Assembly: GCA_016720345.1 (NCBI GenBank)
Contig: JADKKV010000005.1
Span: 434,001-498,000, forward strand
Source: Thermomonas sp.
GTDB lineage: Bacteria; Pseudomonadota; Gammaproteobacteria; Xanthomonadales; Xanthomonadaceae
Length of the DNA stretch: 64,000 nucleotides
Direction: 5' to 3'
The position numbers were made by a program, and so were the translations under genes. The notes below the pieces were generated by a model. That model saw only the letters and a program-made list of their open reading frames with translations, had not been told where the DNA came from and did not search any database. Positions 9,209 through 18,076 of this stretch are shown in pieces. The stretch's first letter is position 1. The number at the start of each line of letters is the position of its first letter.

Positions 9209-12037
9209 ATGACCACCCTCGCCCCTGGCTACGACCCCAAGTCCTTCGAATCCCGCCTGTATGCGCAGTGGGAATCCAGCGGCGCGTTCGCCCCGCAAGG
9301 CGACGGTCCGGCCTACACCATCCTGCTGCCGCCGCCGAACGTCACCGGCACCCTGCACATGGGCCACGCGTTCCAGCACACCCTGCAGGACGCGTTGATC
9401 CGCTACCACCGCATGCGCGGCTACCGCACGCTGTGGCAGATGGGCACCGACCATGCCGGCATCGCCACCGAAATGGTGGTCAGCCGCAACCTCGCCATCG
9501 AAGGCAAGGGCGAGACCCGCGACACCCTCGGCCGCGACGCCTTCATCGAGAAGGTGTGGGCTTGGAAGCAGCAGTCCGGCGACACCATCGAACGCCAGAT
9601 GCGCCGCCTCGGCGCCAGCGGCGACTGGTCGCGCAGCGTGTTCACCATGGACCCGATGGCCTCCGACGCGATCGTCGAGGCCTTCGTGCGCCTGCACGGG
9701 CAGGGCCTGGTCTACCGCGGCCAGCGCCTGGTCAACTGGGACCCGGTCCTGAAGACCGCGATCTCCGACCTGGAAGTGGCCAGCGAGGAAGAGAACGGCC
9801 ACATGTGGTCGCTGCGCTATCCGCTGGCCGATGGCGCCAGCTACGAGCACGTGGAAACCGATGCCGACGGCAACGAGGTGCTGCGCGAAACGCGCGACTA
9901 CCTGGTGGTCGCCACCACCCGCCCGGAAACCATGCTCGGCGACACCGCGGCGATGGTGCATCCGGAAGATCCGCGCTATTCGGGCCTGCACGGCAAGTTC
10001 GTGCAGCTGCCGCTGACCGGCCGCCGCATCCCGGTGGTCACCGACGACTACGTGGACCGCGACTTCGGCACCGGCGTGGTCAAGGTCACCCCCGCGCACG
10101 ACTTCAACGACTACGCGGTCGGCCAGCGGCACGCGCTGCCGATGATCAACATCTTCACCGACGATGCGAAGGTGGTCTCCTCGCGCGACGACATCCCGGC
10201 CGCGTATCGCGGGCTGGATCGGTTCGACGCTCGCAAGCTGATCGTCGCCGACCTCGAAGCCGCCGGCCTGCTGGTGGAGATCAAGCCGCACCGCCTGCAG
10301 GTGCCGCGCGGCGACCGCAGCGGCCAGGTGATCGAGCCGTTCCTGACCGACCAGTGGTTCGTGAAGATGGACACGCTGGCGAAGCGTGGCCTGGACCTGG
10401 TCGAATCCGGCGAAGTGAAGTTCGTGCCGCCGAACTGGATCAACACCTACCGCCACTGGCTGGAGAACATCCAGGACTGGACCATCAGCCGCCAGCTGTG
10501 GTGGGGCCACCGCATCCCGGCGTGGTTCGACGACGCCGGCAACATCTACGTGGGCCGCAACGAAACCGAAGTGCGCGCAACGCATGGCCTCGGCGACGCG
10601 CCGCTGCGGCAGGACCCGGACGTGCTGGAGACCTGGTTCTCCTCGGCGATGTTCCCGTTCAGCACCCAGGGCTGGCCGAACGAAGACAGGATGGGCAAGC
10701 TCGGATTCGACGTCGCGCTGCCGACCAGCGTGCTGGTCACCGGCTTCGACATCATCTTCTTCTGGGTGGCGCGGATGATCATGATGACCGACCAGCTGGT
10801 CGGCCAGGTGCCGTTCCGCGACGTCTACATCACCGGCCTGGTCCGCGACAAGGACGGCCAGAAGATGTCGAAGTCGAAGGGCAACATCCTCGACCCGCTG
10901 GACATCATCGACGGCATCGACATCGACACCCTGGTCGCCAAGCGCACCACCGGGTTGATGAAGCCCACCGATGCGCCGAAGATCGAGAAGGCCACGCGCA
11001 AGGAATTCCCGGACGGCATCCCTGCGTTCGGCGCGGACGCGCTGCGCTTCACCATGGCCGCACTGGCCGGTCCCGGCCGCGACATCAAGTTCGACCTGCA
11101 GCGCGCCGAGGGCTACAAGAACTTCTGCAACAAGCTGTGGAACGCGACCCGCTTCGCGCTGATGAATGTCGGCGACGCCAGCTTCGAAGGCGCGCCTGCG
11201 CCCGTGACCGACGCGGAGAAGTGGATCCTGGCCCAGCTCGACCGCACCTGCGCCGAGGCCGCCGGCCACTTCGCCAGCTACCGCTTCGACCTGCTGGCGC
11301 AATGCCTGTACGAATTCACCTGGAACCAGGTTTGCGACTGGTTCCTGGAGCTGGCCAAGCCGGCCCTGAATGGCGACGACGCGGGTGCCGCCGCGAGCAC
11401 CCGCCACACCCTGGCCCACGTGCTCGAAGCGCTGCTGCGGATGCTGCACCCGCTGGTCCCGTTCGTGACCGAGGAATTGTGGCAGGCGGTCGCGCCGACG
11501 CTCGGCAAGTCCGGCAGCATCATGCTGCAGGCGTATCCACGGGCGGGCGAGGTCGAAGCCGCCGCCTACGCGCAGGCCGAGGCCGACATCGAATGGCTGA
11601 AGGCGATGGTCAGCGCGATCCGCCGCATCCGCAGCGAGCTCGGGGTGTCGCCGGCCAGGCAGGTGTCGCTGCTGCTGCGGGGCGGTGGTGAGGCCGAATG
11701 CGCGCGGCTGGGCAGGCTGGAGGCGCAGCTGCGCTTCCTGTGCAAGCTGGAACGCATCGACACGCTCGCCGGCGAGCCGCCGGCCGCCGCGCCCGCGGTG
11801 GTCGGCGAGCTGCAGCTGTTCGTGCCGCTGGAAGGCCTGGTCGACCTCGATGCCGAGCGCGTGCGGCTGGACAAGGACATCGCCAGGGTGGCGGCCGAGA
11901 AGGACAAGAGCGAGGCGAAGTTGGCCAGGTTCGGCGCCGGCGTTCCCGCGGCGGTGATCGAGCAGGAGCGCGCGCGCCTGGCCGATTGGTCCGCCAAGCT
12001 GGACGCGCTGACCACCCAGCGCACGCGGCTGGACTAG
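9209..12037 (+). CDS. valS: Valyl-tRNA synthetase ValS
   Basis: Class I aminoacyl-tRNA synthetase that charges tRNA-Val and edits mischarged Thr. It has 942 residues, close to the family norm of about 950. The HIGH signature is at residues 50-53 (GTLHMGH) and KMSKS at 552-556 (QKMSKSKGN). Between them lies the CP1 editing domain, with [13 protein letters not shown] and [12 protein letters not shown]. The C-terminus has the coiled-coil tRNA-binding arm (about 870-940; [13 protein letters not shown]...). The TAG stop at 12035-12037 overlaps the convergent rimI stop, so the two genes share their last bases. Confidence 0.96.
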   Translation: MTTLAPGYDPKSFESRLYAQWESSGAFAPQGDGPAYTILLPPPNVTGTLHMGHAFQHTLQDALIRYHRMRGYRTLWQMGTDHAGIATEMVVSRNLAIEGKGETRDTLGRDAFIEKVWAWKQQSGDTIERQMRRLGASGDWSRSVFTMDPMASDAIVEAFVRLHGQGLVYRGQRLVNWDPVLKTAISDLEVASEEENGHMWSLRYPLADGASYEHVETDADGNEVLRETRDYLVVATTRPETMLGDTAAMVHPEDPRYSGLHGKFVQLPLTGRRIPVVTDDYVDRDFGTGVVKVTPAHDFNDYAVGQRHALPMINIFTDDAKVVSSRDDIPAAYRGLDRFDARKLIVADLEAAGLLVEIKPHRLQVPRGDRSGQVIEPFLTDQWFVKMDTLAKRGLDLVESGEVKFVPPNWINTYRHWLENIQDWTISRQLWWGHRIPAWFDDAGNIYVGRNETEVRATHGLGDAPLRQDPDVLETWFSSAMFPFSTQGWPNEDRMGKLGFDVALPTSVLVTGFDIIFFWVARMIMMTDQLVGQVPFRDVYITGLVRDKDGQKMSKSKGNILDPLDIIDGIDIDTLVAKRTTGLMKPTDAPKIEKATRKEFPDGIPAFGADALRFTMAALAGPGRDIKFDLQRAEGYKNFCNKLWNATRFALMNVGDASFEGAPAPVTDAEKWILAQLDRTCAEAAGHFASYRFDLLAQCLYEFTWNQVCDWFLELAKPALNGDDAGAAASTRHTLAHVLEALLRMLHPLVPFVTEELWQAVAPTLGKSGSIMLQAYPRAGEVEAAAYAQAEADIEWLKAMVSAIRRIRSELGVSPARQVSLLLRGGGEAECARLGRLEAQLRFLCKLERIDTLAGEPPAAAPAVVGELQLFVPLEGLVDLDAERVRLDKDIARVAAEKDKSEAKLARFGAGVPAAVIEQERARLADWSAKLDALTTQRTRLD

Positions 12038-12516
12038 TCCAGCAATTCCATCGCCATCACGATGGCGTCCTCGCGGCCGTTGTTGGCGGCGGGGTAGTAG
12101 CGCGGGCGGCGGCCGATCTCGTTGAACCCGCTGCGGTCGTAGAGCTCGATCGCGCGCGGGTTCGACGGCCGCACCTCGAGGAACACGCGCTGCGCGCCGC
12201 CACCACGCGCGACCCGCAGCAGCGCCTGCAACATGCGCCGCGCCAGTCCGCGCCCCTCGTGTCCCGGGGCGGTGCACAGGTTGAGCAGGTGCGCTTCGTC
12301 GGCGGCGATGCTGAGCACCCCGTAGCCCACGATCGCCCCCGCGTGTTCCTGCACCCACATCGGATAGCCGGCGCGCAGGCAGTCACGGAAGATCCCGGGC
12401 GTCCACGGGAACGGGTAGGCGCGCGCCTCGATCCGCATCACCGCGTCCAGGTCCGCCTCGCGCATCGGCCGCAGGCTGGCGTCGCACGGCGCATCGATCG
12501 CGCACACCGCGCTCAC
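12034..12516 (-). CDS. rimI: Ribosomal protein S18-alanine N-acetyltransferase RimI
   Basis: GNAT-family acetyltransferase of 160 residues, presumed to acetylate the N-terminal alanine of ribosomal protein S18. The RimI hallmarks are visible: [20 protein letters not shown] near the start, the acetyl-CoA pyrophosphate loop in [14 protein letters not shown], and [21 protein letters not shown] chose the GTG at 12516: it overlaps the stop of the upstream gene as GTGA and gives the normal length. The ATG at residue 19 would truncate the domain. It is the last gene of a coupled pssA / holD-like / rimI operon. E. coli also pairs holD with rimI. Confidence 0.9.
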   Translation of the reverse strand: MSAVCAIDAPCDASLRPMREADLDAVMRIEARAYPFPWTPGIFRDCLRAGYPMWVQEHAGAIVGYGVLSIAADEAHLLNLCTAPGHEGRGLARRMLQALLRVARGGGAQRVFLEVRPSNPRAIELYDRSGFNEIGRRPRYYPAANNGREDAIVMAMELLD

Positions 12517-12785
12517 CCCGGGTGCCGTCGCAGTGCGCGCAGGCGCGGCCACAGCGCGCGCTTGGCGCTGGCGTTGCCACGCAAGCCCGCGCTTGCCCCG
12601 GCGATGTCCGCATGCGCGCGCAGGCCCTCCGCATCCACGCCTGCCGCACGCGCGATCCGCGCCAGCATGGCCTCGTCGATGGCACCCATGGCAGCCTGCG
12701 CCCCCGCTTGCCGTGCGTGCAGCGGGACGTAGAGCACATGGCCGAGCTCGGCCAGCACCTCGCGCTGGAACCCGTCCCAGCTCAC
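12513..12785 (-). CDS. holD: Small protein upstream of rimI, probable DNA polymerase III psi (HolD-like)
   Basis: 90 residues from a GTG start that overlaps the pssA stop (GTGA). Two things suggest a divergent psi subunit. First, the C-terminal stretch LRGNASAKRALWPRLRAL resembles the LRANPTARAALW motif of E. coli HolD, and the N-terminal WDGFQREVLAELGHVLYVPL resembles the chi-binding segment with its Trp/Gln/Leu pattern. Second, holD directly precedes rimI in E. coli, and chi (holC) is encoded nearby. It is much shorter than E. coli psi (137 residues), so the middle of the psi fold is reduced. Alternatively it is simply a conserved hypothetical. The call rests on short motifs recalled by eye. 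Confidence 0.6.
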   Translation of the reverse strand: MSWDGFQREVLAELGHVLYVPLHARQAGAQAAMGAIDEAMLARIARAAGVDAEGLRAHADIAGASAGLRGNASAKRALWPRLRALRRHPG

Positions 12786-13576
12786 GCAACCGGTTCCTGC
12801 GGCGGCAGCTTGCGACGGCGGAACCACAGCAGCGGGCCGGACAGCGCATACAGCATGGCGGTCGCGAGCAGGGTCTTGGGAGGATCGATGGTGAGCGCGA
12901 TCAGGACCACCACCACGATCAGCAGGGCGAAGAACGGCACCCGGTCGGCCTTCGGCCCGCTGCCACTGCCCTTGAAGCTGCTGTAGCGGATCCGGCTCAC
13001 CATCAGCAGGCCGGCGGTGATCGTCACCGCCAGCGCGGCATGGCGCAGCTCGGGACCTTGCAGGCCGAGGTCGTGCATCGTCCACACAAAACTCGCCATC
13101 AAGCCTGCAGCGGCGGGGCTGGCCAGGCCGATGAACCAGCGCTTGTCGACCTGCCCGACCTGGCTGTTGAAGCGCGCCAGCCGCAGCGCCGCACAGGCGG
13201 CGTACAGGAATGCAGCCAGCCAGCCCAGCTTGCCCATGGTCGCGCCGTCCAGCTTCATCGACACCAGCGCCCAGTGGTACATCACCAGCGCCGGCGCCAT
13301 CCCGAAGCTGACCAGGTCCGCCAGCGAGTCGTACTGCACGCCGAACTCGGTCTGGGTATTGGTCAGGCGGGCGACGCGGCCATCCACCCCGTCCAGCACC
13401 CCGGCCACGAAGATCGCCACGCACGCCGCCTCGATGCGCCCCTGCGAGGCGGCGATGATGGCGAAGAAGCCGGCGAACAGGCCGCCGGTGGTGAACAGGT
13501 TGGGCAGCAGGTAGATGCCGCGGCTGCGCGGACGTGCCGGCAGGTGGTCGTGGTGCTCGTCGGGGTGTTCGTCCAT
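12782..13576 (-). CDS. pssA: CDP-diacylglycerol--serine O-phosphatidyltransferase PssA
   Basis: Membrane enzyme that makes phosphatidylserine from CDP-diacylglycerol and serine, the precursor of phosphatidylethanolamine. 264 residues. The CDP-alcohol phosphotransferase signature is clear (LDGVDGRVARLTN, then VQYDSLADLVSFG), giving the D-x2-DG-x2-AR-x8-G-x3-D-x3-D pattern. About seven hydrophobic segments follow. The start ATG at 13576 gives a short His-rich N-terminus; in-frame codons up to 13672 overlap the divergent gene and are unlikely. It heads a three-gene operon with 4-bp overlaps into the holD-like gene and rimI. Confidence 0.92.
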   Translation of the reverse strand: MDEHPDEHHDHLPARPRSRGIYLLPNLFTTGGLFAGFFAIIAASQGRIEAACVAIFVAGVLDGVDGRVARLTNTQTEFGVQYDSLADLVSFGMAPALVMYHWALVSMKLDGATMGKLGWLAAFLYAACAALRLARFNSQVGQVDKRWFIGLASPAAAGLMASFVWTMHDLGLQGPELRHAALAVTITAGLLMVSRIRYSSFKGSGSGPKADRVPFFALLIVVVVLIALTIDPPKTLLATAMLYALSGPLLWFRRRKLPPQEPVA

Positions 13577-13649
13577 GCGGCCAGTGTAAGGGCTTGCAGC
13601 GGCACCGGCGCGGTGCTGCAATCGGATCCGGCTACCCCCGGAGTGCGCC

Positions 13650-14030
13650 ATGAACCGTTCCCTGACCGCCATCGCCGCCCTGCTGCTGGCGACCGCACTG
13701 CCCTCGGACGCACAGCAGCGCGTCTACCAGTGGAAGGACGCCAAGGGCGTGACCCACTACACCGACATGCCACCGCCGCAGGCGCACAAGGCCCGCGACA
13801 TCGACAACCGCGGCTCCGCGACCGCGGTTAGCGCAGTCAAGCAGGACGAGAACCCGCAGTGCCTGGACGCGCGCGCCAACCTGCTGCGCCTGCAGGGAAG
13901 CCAGACGGTAGGCGTCGACACCAACGGCGACGGCAAGGCGGACCGCAACCTCAGCCCCGAGGAGCGGAGTGCCCAGACTGACCTGAACCAGGCGGCGGTG
14001 AAGGCCTACTGCCCGTCATCCAAACCGTGA
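13650..14030 (+). CDS. Secreted DUF4124 domain protein
   Basis: 126 residues with a Sec signal peptide (MNRSLTAIAALLLATALPSDA, cleavage near 21) followed by a DUF4124 domain, seen as VYQWKDAKGVTHYTDMPPPQ. This small beta-rich domain is common in exported proteobacterial proteins and its function is unknown. The C-terminal half contains DTNGDGKADRNLSPEE, an acidic loop resembling a single calcium-binding (dockerin/EF-like) motif; calcium binding is my inference only. The stop overlaps the GTG start of a second DUF4124 gene, so the pair is probably co-translated. Confidence 0.85.
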   Translation: MNRSLTAIAALLLATALPSDAQQRVYQWKDAKGVTHYTDMPPPQAHKARDIDNRGSATAVSAVKQDENPQCLDARANLLRLQGSQTVGVDTNGDGKADRNLSPEERSAQTDLNQAAVKAYCPSSKP

Positions 14031-14296
14031 AGTCCCTCGGCATGGCCCTGCTCGCGGCCCTGTTGAGCGTGGCCGCGTGGTGGTGGTACACCGCGGAGAT
14101 GCCACGCCGCGAGCGCGAACGCGCGGCAGCGGCAGAGGCGGCGATGGCCGAAGCCGAACGCGCCGGCTCGCTGTACCGCTGGCGCGATGCCGAGGGTCGC
14201 CTGCAGGTCACCGACGAGCCACCCAAGGGCCGCCCATCCGAGCGGATCAGCCGCGAACCGAGGGACGGCCTGGAGGTCGACGGCACCCGCGAGTAA
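14027..14296 (+). CDS. Membrane-anchored DUF4124 domain protein
   Basis: 89 residues from a GTG start at 14027 that overlaps the preceding stop (GTGA). A single N-terminal hydrophobic helix (about 4-22) is followed by a charged Ala/Glu/Arg linker and a DUF4124-type core (LYRWRDAEGRLQVTDEPPKG). It has no signal-peptidase site that I can see, so it is likely anchored in the inner membrane with the domain in the periplasm. Its function is unknown. A long inverted repeat follows at 14325-14401. Confidence 0.8.
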   Translation: MKSLGMALLAALLSVAAWWWYTAEMPRRERERAAAAEAAMAEAERAGSLYRWRDAEGRLQVTDEPPKGRPSERISREPRDGLEVDGTRE

Positions 14297-14324
14297 CCGG
14301 ACGCCGCGAAGGCGATCTGGCGAT

Positions 14325-14401
14325 GCGACGGTGCGGCCGCCGGGTGCCCGCGCCGGAGCATTTCGAGCGACAAAGCGGGTACCCGGCGGTCGCACCGTCG
14401 C
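14325..14401. repeat. Long imperfect inverted repeat upstream of proS
   Basis: Arms of 27 bp at 14325-14351 and 14375-14401 are reverse complements except at two positions, separated by 23 nt. The left arm starts GCGACGGTGCGGCCGCCGGG. It lies between the DUF4124 pair and proS and could be a REP-like element or a stem that stops transcription, though no T-tract follows. Its sequence is unrelated to the repeats at 8688 and 23334. Confidence 0.7.
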
Positions 14402-14466
14402 TGCTCGGGGGTCGATAAGGGCCGCGCATGGCAAAATGCCCATTCCGCCTGTTTCGAAGTCCCCGC

Positions 14467-16176
14467 ATGCGCCTGTCGCAGTTCCACCTCCGCACCGAAA
14501 AGGAAACCCCCGCCGACGCCGAGGTCGTCAGCCACAAGCTGATGCTCAAGGCCGGGATGATCCGCAAGCTGGCCGCCGGCCTGTACACCTGGTCGCCACT
14601 GGGCCTGCGCGTGCTGCGCAAGGTCGAGGGCATCGTCCGCGAGGAAATGAACCGCGCCGGCGCGATCGAGATGGCGATGCCCTCGATCCAGCCGAAGGAA
14701 CTGTGGGACGAAACCGGCCGCTGGGCAAAGTTCGGCCCGCAGTTGCTGAAGATCCGCGACCGCAAGGACCAGGACTACTGCTTTACCCCCACCGCCGAGG
14801 AAGCCGTCACCGATTTCTTCCGCCAGGAAGTGGCCAGCTACAAGCAGCTGCCGGTGAACTTCTACCAGGTCAGCACCAAGTTCCGCGACGAGATCCGCCC
14901 GCGCTTCGGGGTGATGCGCGCGCGCGAATTCATCATGAAGGACGCGTATTCCTTCCACATCGACGAAGACTCGCTGGCCGCCGAATACCGGAACATGTAC
15001 GACACCTACTCGCGCATCTTCGCGCGGCTGGGCCTGAAGTTCCGCGCGGTGTTCGCCGATACCGGCGCGATCGGCGGCAGCGCCTCGCACGAATTCCACG
15101 TGCTGGCCGATTCCGGCGAAGACGCCATCGCGTTTTCCGACGGCTCCGACTACGCGGCGAACGTGGAACTGGCCGAGGCGGTTTCGCCGGGCGAACGTCC
15201 GGCGCCGTCCGAGGCCCTGCGCGAGATCGACACGCCCACCCAGAAAACCTGCGAGGACGTGGCCGCGCTGATGGGCATCCCGCTGGCGCGCACCGCCAAG
15301 TCGGTGGCGCTGGTCGGCACCGATGCGGACGGCAAGGACCAGTTGGTGCTGGCGCTGGTGCGCGGCGACCACATGGTCAACGAGATCAAGCTGGCCAAGC
15401 TGCCGGGCCTGGCCGAGTACCGGCTGGCGAGCGAAGCGGAGATCGCCGAGTCCCTGGGCAGCGAGCCGGGCTTCCTGGGCCCGCTCCACGCGCGCAAGCC
15501 GATCCGCGTGATCGCCGACCGCAGCGTGGCGGCGCTGGCGGACTTCGTGGTCGGCGCCAACAGGCCGGGCTTCCACATCGCCGGGGTCAACTGGGGCCGC
15601 GACCTGCCGGAGCCGGAAATCGCCGACATCCGCAACGTGGTCGCCGGCGATGCCTCGCCGGACGGCAACGGCACCCTCGGCCTGGCCCGCGGGATCGAGG
15701 TCGGCCACGTGTTCGCGCTGGGCCGCAAGTATTCCGAGGCGATGGACGCCACCGTGCTGGACACCAACGGCAAGGCGGTGCATCCGGCGATGGGCTGCTA
15801 CGGCATCGGCGTGTCGCGCATCGTCGCCGCGGCAATCGAACAGAACCACGACGACAACGGCATCCTCTGGCCGGCGGCGATGGCGCCGTGGCAGGTCGCG
15901 GTGTGCGTGATCAACCCGAAGAACGACCCGAACGTGGCTGCCGCGGCGGACGCCCTTTACGCGGAGTTGAACGCGCGCGGCCTCGATGCCGTGCTCGACG
16001 ACCGCGGGCTGCGCGCAGGTTCGATGTTCGCGGATATCGAGCTGATCGGCATCCCGCACCGGGTGGTGGTGTCCGGGCGCGGGCTGGAAGCCGGCACCTT
16101 CGAATACCGTGCGCGCAACGCCGCCGAGGCCGAACAACTGGACCGCGAATCCCTTCTGCACAGGCTCGCTGGCTGA
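14467..16176 (+). CDS. proS: Prolyl-tRNA synthetase ProS (bacterial type)
   Basis: Class II aminoacyl-tRNA synthetase of 569 residues; E. coli ProS has 572. Motif 2 is seen in [20 protein letters not shown] and motif 3 in [17 protein letters not shown]. The insertion (editing) domain lies at about 225-405, and the anticodon-binding domain is at the C-terminus (from [13 protein letters not shown]). The start is the ATG at 14467, giving [19 protein letters not shown], the normal family N-terminus; an in-frame ATG 13 codons upstream adds a non-conserved stretch. It is followed by the H-NS-like gene after a 97-bp gap containing a large palindrome. Confidence 0.96.
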   Translation: MRLSQFHLRTEKETPADAEVVSHKLMLKAGMIRKLAAGLYTWSPLGLRVLRKVEGIVREEMNRAGAIEMAMPSIQPKELWDETGRWAKFGPQLLKIRDRKDQDYCFTPTAEEAVTDFFRQEVASYKQLPVNFYQVSTKFRDEIRPRFGVMRAREFIMKDAYSFHIDEDSLAAEYRNMYDTYSRIFARLGLKFRAVFADTGAIGGSASHEFHVLADSGEDAIAFSDGSDYAANVELAEAVSPGERPAPSEALREIDTPTQKTCEDVAALMGIPLARTAKSVALVGTDADGKDQLVLALVRGDHMVNEIKLAKLPGLAEYRLASEAEIAESLGSEPGFLGPLHARKPIRVIADRSVAALADFVVGANRPGFHIAGVNWGRDLPEPEIADIRNVVAGDASPDGNGTLGLARGIEVGHVFALGRKYSEAMDATVLDTNGKAVHPAMGCYGIGVSRIVAAAIEQNHDDNGILWPAAMAPWQVAVCVINPKNDPNVAAAADALYAELNARGLDAVLDDRGLRAGSMFADIELIGIPHRVVVSGRGLEAGTFEYRARNAAEAEQLDRESLLHRLAG

Positions 16177-16221
16177 ACGGGAAACCCGGCCGCGGTTTGC
16201 GCGGGTTATCCCCGGCATTTA

Positions 16222-16255
16222 GTATCGGATTAACCCGATCGGGTTGAACCGATAC
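16222..16255. promoter_or_regulatory. 34-bp nested palindrome upstream of the H-NS-like gene
   Basis: A perfect 14-bp palindrome AACCCGATCGGGTT (16232-16245) is nested inside a second perfect inverted repeat, GTATCGG (16222-16228) and CCGATAC (16249-16255), with 3 nt between each pair. It ends 18 bp before the ATG at 16274, just ahead of an AGGAAAC ribosome-binding region. It could be a dimeric-regulator operator, perhaps autoregulatory, or an RNA hairpin controlling translation. There is no T-tract, so it does not look like a proS terminator. Confidence 0.55.
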
Positions 16256-16273
16256 GAACGAGGAAACAAGCGC

Positions 16274-16648
16274 ATGAGCGTCAACATCGAAGGCCTGAGC
16301 AGCAAGGAACTGGCGGAACTGATTTCCCGCGCCAACCAGCGCAAGAAAGTACTGGCCAAGCGCAAGCCGGCCGCGCAGGTGAAGGCGGCGGTCAGCAAGC
16401 TGCTCAAGGCCAGCGGCTGGACCTTCGCCGAGCTGTACGGCGCGGCCGGCGCCGCCAGGCCCGCAGCGGCCGCGGCCCCGAAGCCGGCACGCAAGTCGAC
16501 CAAGGGCCGCACCCTGGGCAAGGTCGCCCCCAAGTACCGCAACCCGGCCAATGCCAAGGACACCTGGGCCGGCCGCGGCAAGCAGCCGAAGTGGCTGGCG
16601 GCGGAAACCGCCAAGGGCCGCAAGCTGGAAGAATTCCTGATCAAGTAA
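16274..16648 (+). CDS. H-NS family nucleoid protein (histone-like, Xanthomonas Xrv type)
   Basis: 124 residues. The C-terminal DNA-binding motif YRNPANAKDTWAGRGKQPKW matches the H-NS consensus in which a GR(G)-containing loop reads the minor groove of AT-rich DNA. The N-terminal half (LSSKELAELISRANQRKK) is a short helical oligomerisation region. The middle is a Lys/Ala/Pro-rich linker. Such proteins silence horizontally acquired genes, and relatives in Xanthomonas act as virulence regulators. The start ATG at 16274 follows an AGGAAAC ribosome-binding sequence; ten codons upstream are in frame but fall inside the palindrome. A strong terminator follows. Confidence 0.88.
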   Translation: MSVNIEGLSSKELAELISRANQRKKVLAKRKPAAQVKAAVSKLLKASGWTFAELYGAAGAARPAAAAAPKPARKSTKGRTLGKVAPKYRNPANAKDTWAGRGKQPKWLAAETAKGRKLEEFLIK

Positions 16649-16670
16649 ATCGACCGGGAATATCGCGAAG

Positions 16671-16698
16671 ACACCGGCATTCGCCGGTGTTCTTGTTT
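16671..16698 (+). terminator. Rho-independent terminator after the H-NS-like gene
   Basis: Perfect 8-bp stem ACACCGGC / GCCGGTGT (16671-16678, 16683-16690) with loop ATTC, followed by the T-rich tail TCTTGTTT. It lies 22 bp after the stop of the H-NS-like gene and before the convergent ThrE-like gene. Confidence 0.87.
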
Positions 16699-16740
16699 CG
16701 GGAACGACCGCCTGGCCGGGCCCGCTGCCGCGCCTGGCCG

Positions 16741-17991
16741 CTAGAGGTTTCGCCGCGCCGACACCAGCAGGTTGCCGAACAACAGGCCCGCGAGCAGCGC
16801 CATCAATGTGTTCAGCGCCGCCATCGCGGCCTCCTGCCCGGCGCCGAGGTCCTGCGCCTGCACCAGCGAGATCACCCCGCGCAGGGCCACGCTGCCGGGC
16901 ACCAGCATGATGATCCCGGGCAGCCGGATCAGCGCGCCCGGCCGGTTCATCCATCGCGCATAGGCATTGCCGGCGGCGGTGGTGACCAGCGCGGCGAGGA
17001 ACACCCCGGCCTGCGGGCCGAAGGCCTCGCCGCCATGCCGCGAAATCAGGTAGCCGGAGATCGCCGCCAGCATCACCAGCGGGTAGTCGCGGCGATGCGC
17101 GCGGAACAGCACCGCGAACGCATACGCGCCGACCAGCAGTGCCGCCCACATGACCACGTCCGGCTGCGGGCGCAGCGCGCGCACTTCCGGCTGCAGCCCC
17201 GCCAGGTTGGCGACGGTGAGCGCGATCGCGGTGCCGATGGTGAGCTTGAGGATGGTGGTCAGCGCCCCGGCGAAGCGCGCGGTGCCGGACACCAGGTGCC
17301 GGCTGGTGAGTTCGTTGACCGCGTTGGTCAGCGACATGCCCGGCAGCAACACGATCAGCGAGGCGATGATCACCGTGTTGAGGTTGAGCGGGGCGACCAG
17401 GTTCGACACCAGGATCGCCACCGTGCCGGCAACCAGCCCGGAAATCGCGTCCGCGGCTTCCTGCAGGCGCGGGCGCTGCTGCGCGGCGATGTCGACCAGC
17501 CCGATCAACAGGCCGATCACCCCGGCGGTGGCGATGTCCAGCCACGGCAGCCGCAGCAACCCGGCCACCGCCGCCGACGCCAGCGCGAAGCCCAGCAGCT
17601 GCATGCCGCGCCCGCGCCAGCCGGTGCCGCGCGACAGCGCGCGCAACGCCTGGCGGCCGTCGGCGATCTGGGTGCGCCCGGCCATCACGTCTTCGGCGAT
17701 GCGGTCGGCCTCGCACAATTTGTAGAGGTCGGTATCGCCAAGTCCCAGGCGGATCACCCGGGTGGTATCGGATTCGCCGGCCGGGCGCGCGGGGTCGCTG
17801 AAGGCCAGGATCATGCCGGTGGGATTCACCCACGGCTCGCACTCCAGCCCGAGCCGCTTGGCCACCGCCTCGACCGCGCCTTCCAGCCGCTGCGCGGTGG
17901 TGCCGTACGCGTGCAGGTGGCCGCCCAGCTCGACCACGAAGGCGATGCGCTCGGCGTAGCCGGCCTCTGGCGGGGCGTCGATGGGTCGCAT
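16741..17991 (-). CDS. Threonine/serine exporter family protein (ThrE/YjjP-YjjB type)
   Basis: Membrane protein of 416 residues with the fused two-part ThrE architecture. The N-terminal DUF1212-like cytoplasmic region (about 1-120) carries the HLHAYGTTAQRLE motif. Then come about ten hydrophobic segments, including the second, YjjB-like half (from about 290; GYLISRHGGEAFGPQAG). Corynebacterium ThrE exports threonine and serine, while the split YjjP/YjjB pair of E. coli exports succinate, so the substrate here is not determined. It is convergent with the H-NS-like gene and divergent from the Mce-type operon. Confidence 0.82.
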   Translation of the reverse strand: MRPIDAPPEAGYAERIAFVVELGGHLHAYGTTAQRLEGAVEAVAKRLGLECEPWVNPTGMILAFSDPARPAGESDTTRVIRLGLGDTDLYKLCEADRIAEDVMAGRTQIADGRQALRALSRGTGWRGRGMQLLGFALASAAVAGLLRLPWLDIATAGVIGLLIGLVDIAAQQRPRLQEAADAISGLVAGTVAILVSNLVAPLNLNTVIIASLIVLLPGMSLTNAVNELTSRHLVSGTARFAGALTTILKLTIGTAIALTVANLAGLQPEVRALRPQPDVVMWAALLVGAYAFAVLFRAHRRDYPLVMLAAISGYLISRHGGEAFGPQAGVFLAALVTTAAGNAYARWMNRPGALIRLPGIIMLVPGSVALRGVISLVQAQDLGAGQEAAMAALNTLMALLAGLLFGNLLVSARRNL

Positions 17992-18076
17992 CCGGCAAGG
18001 ATCGCACGCGCGGCCGGTGGTTCACACCGGATGCATGGAGTTGCGTAAGCTTGGCGCACGCCGAACCCGAGCCCGC

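Noticed and set aside
9053-12358. 1,101-codon minus-strand open frame opposite valS
   Set aside because: valS is a complete, unmistakable gene; the opposite frame shows only low-complexity composition.
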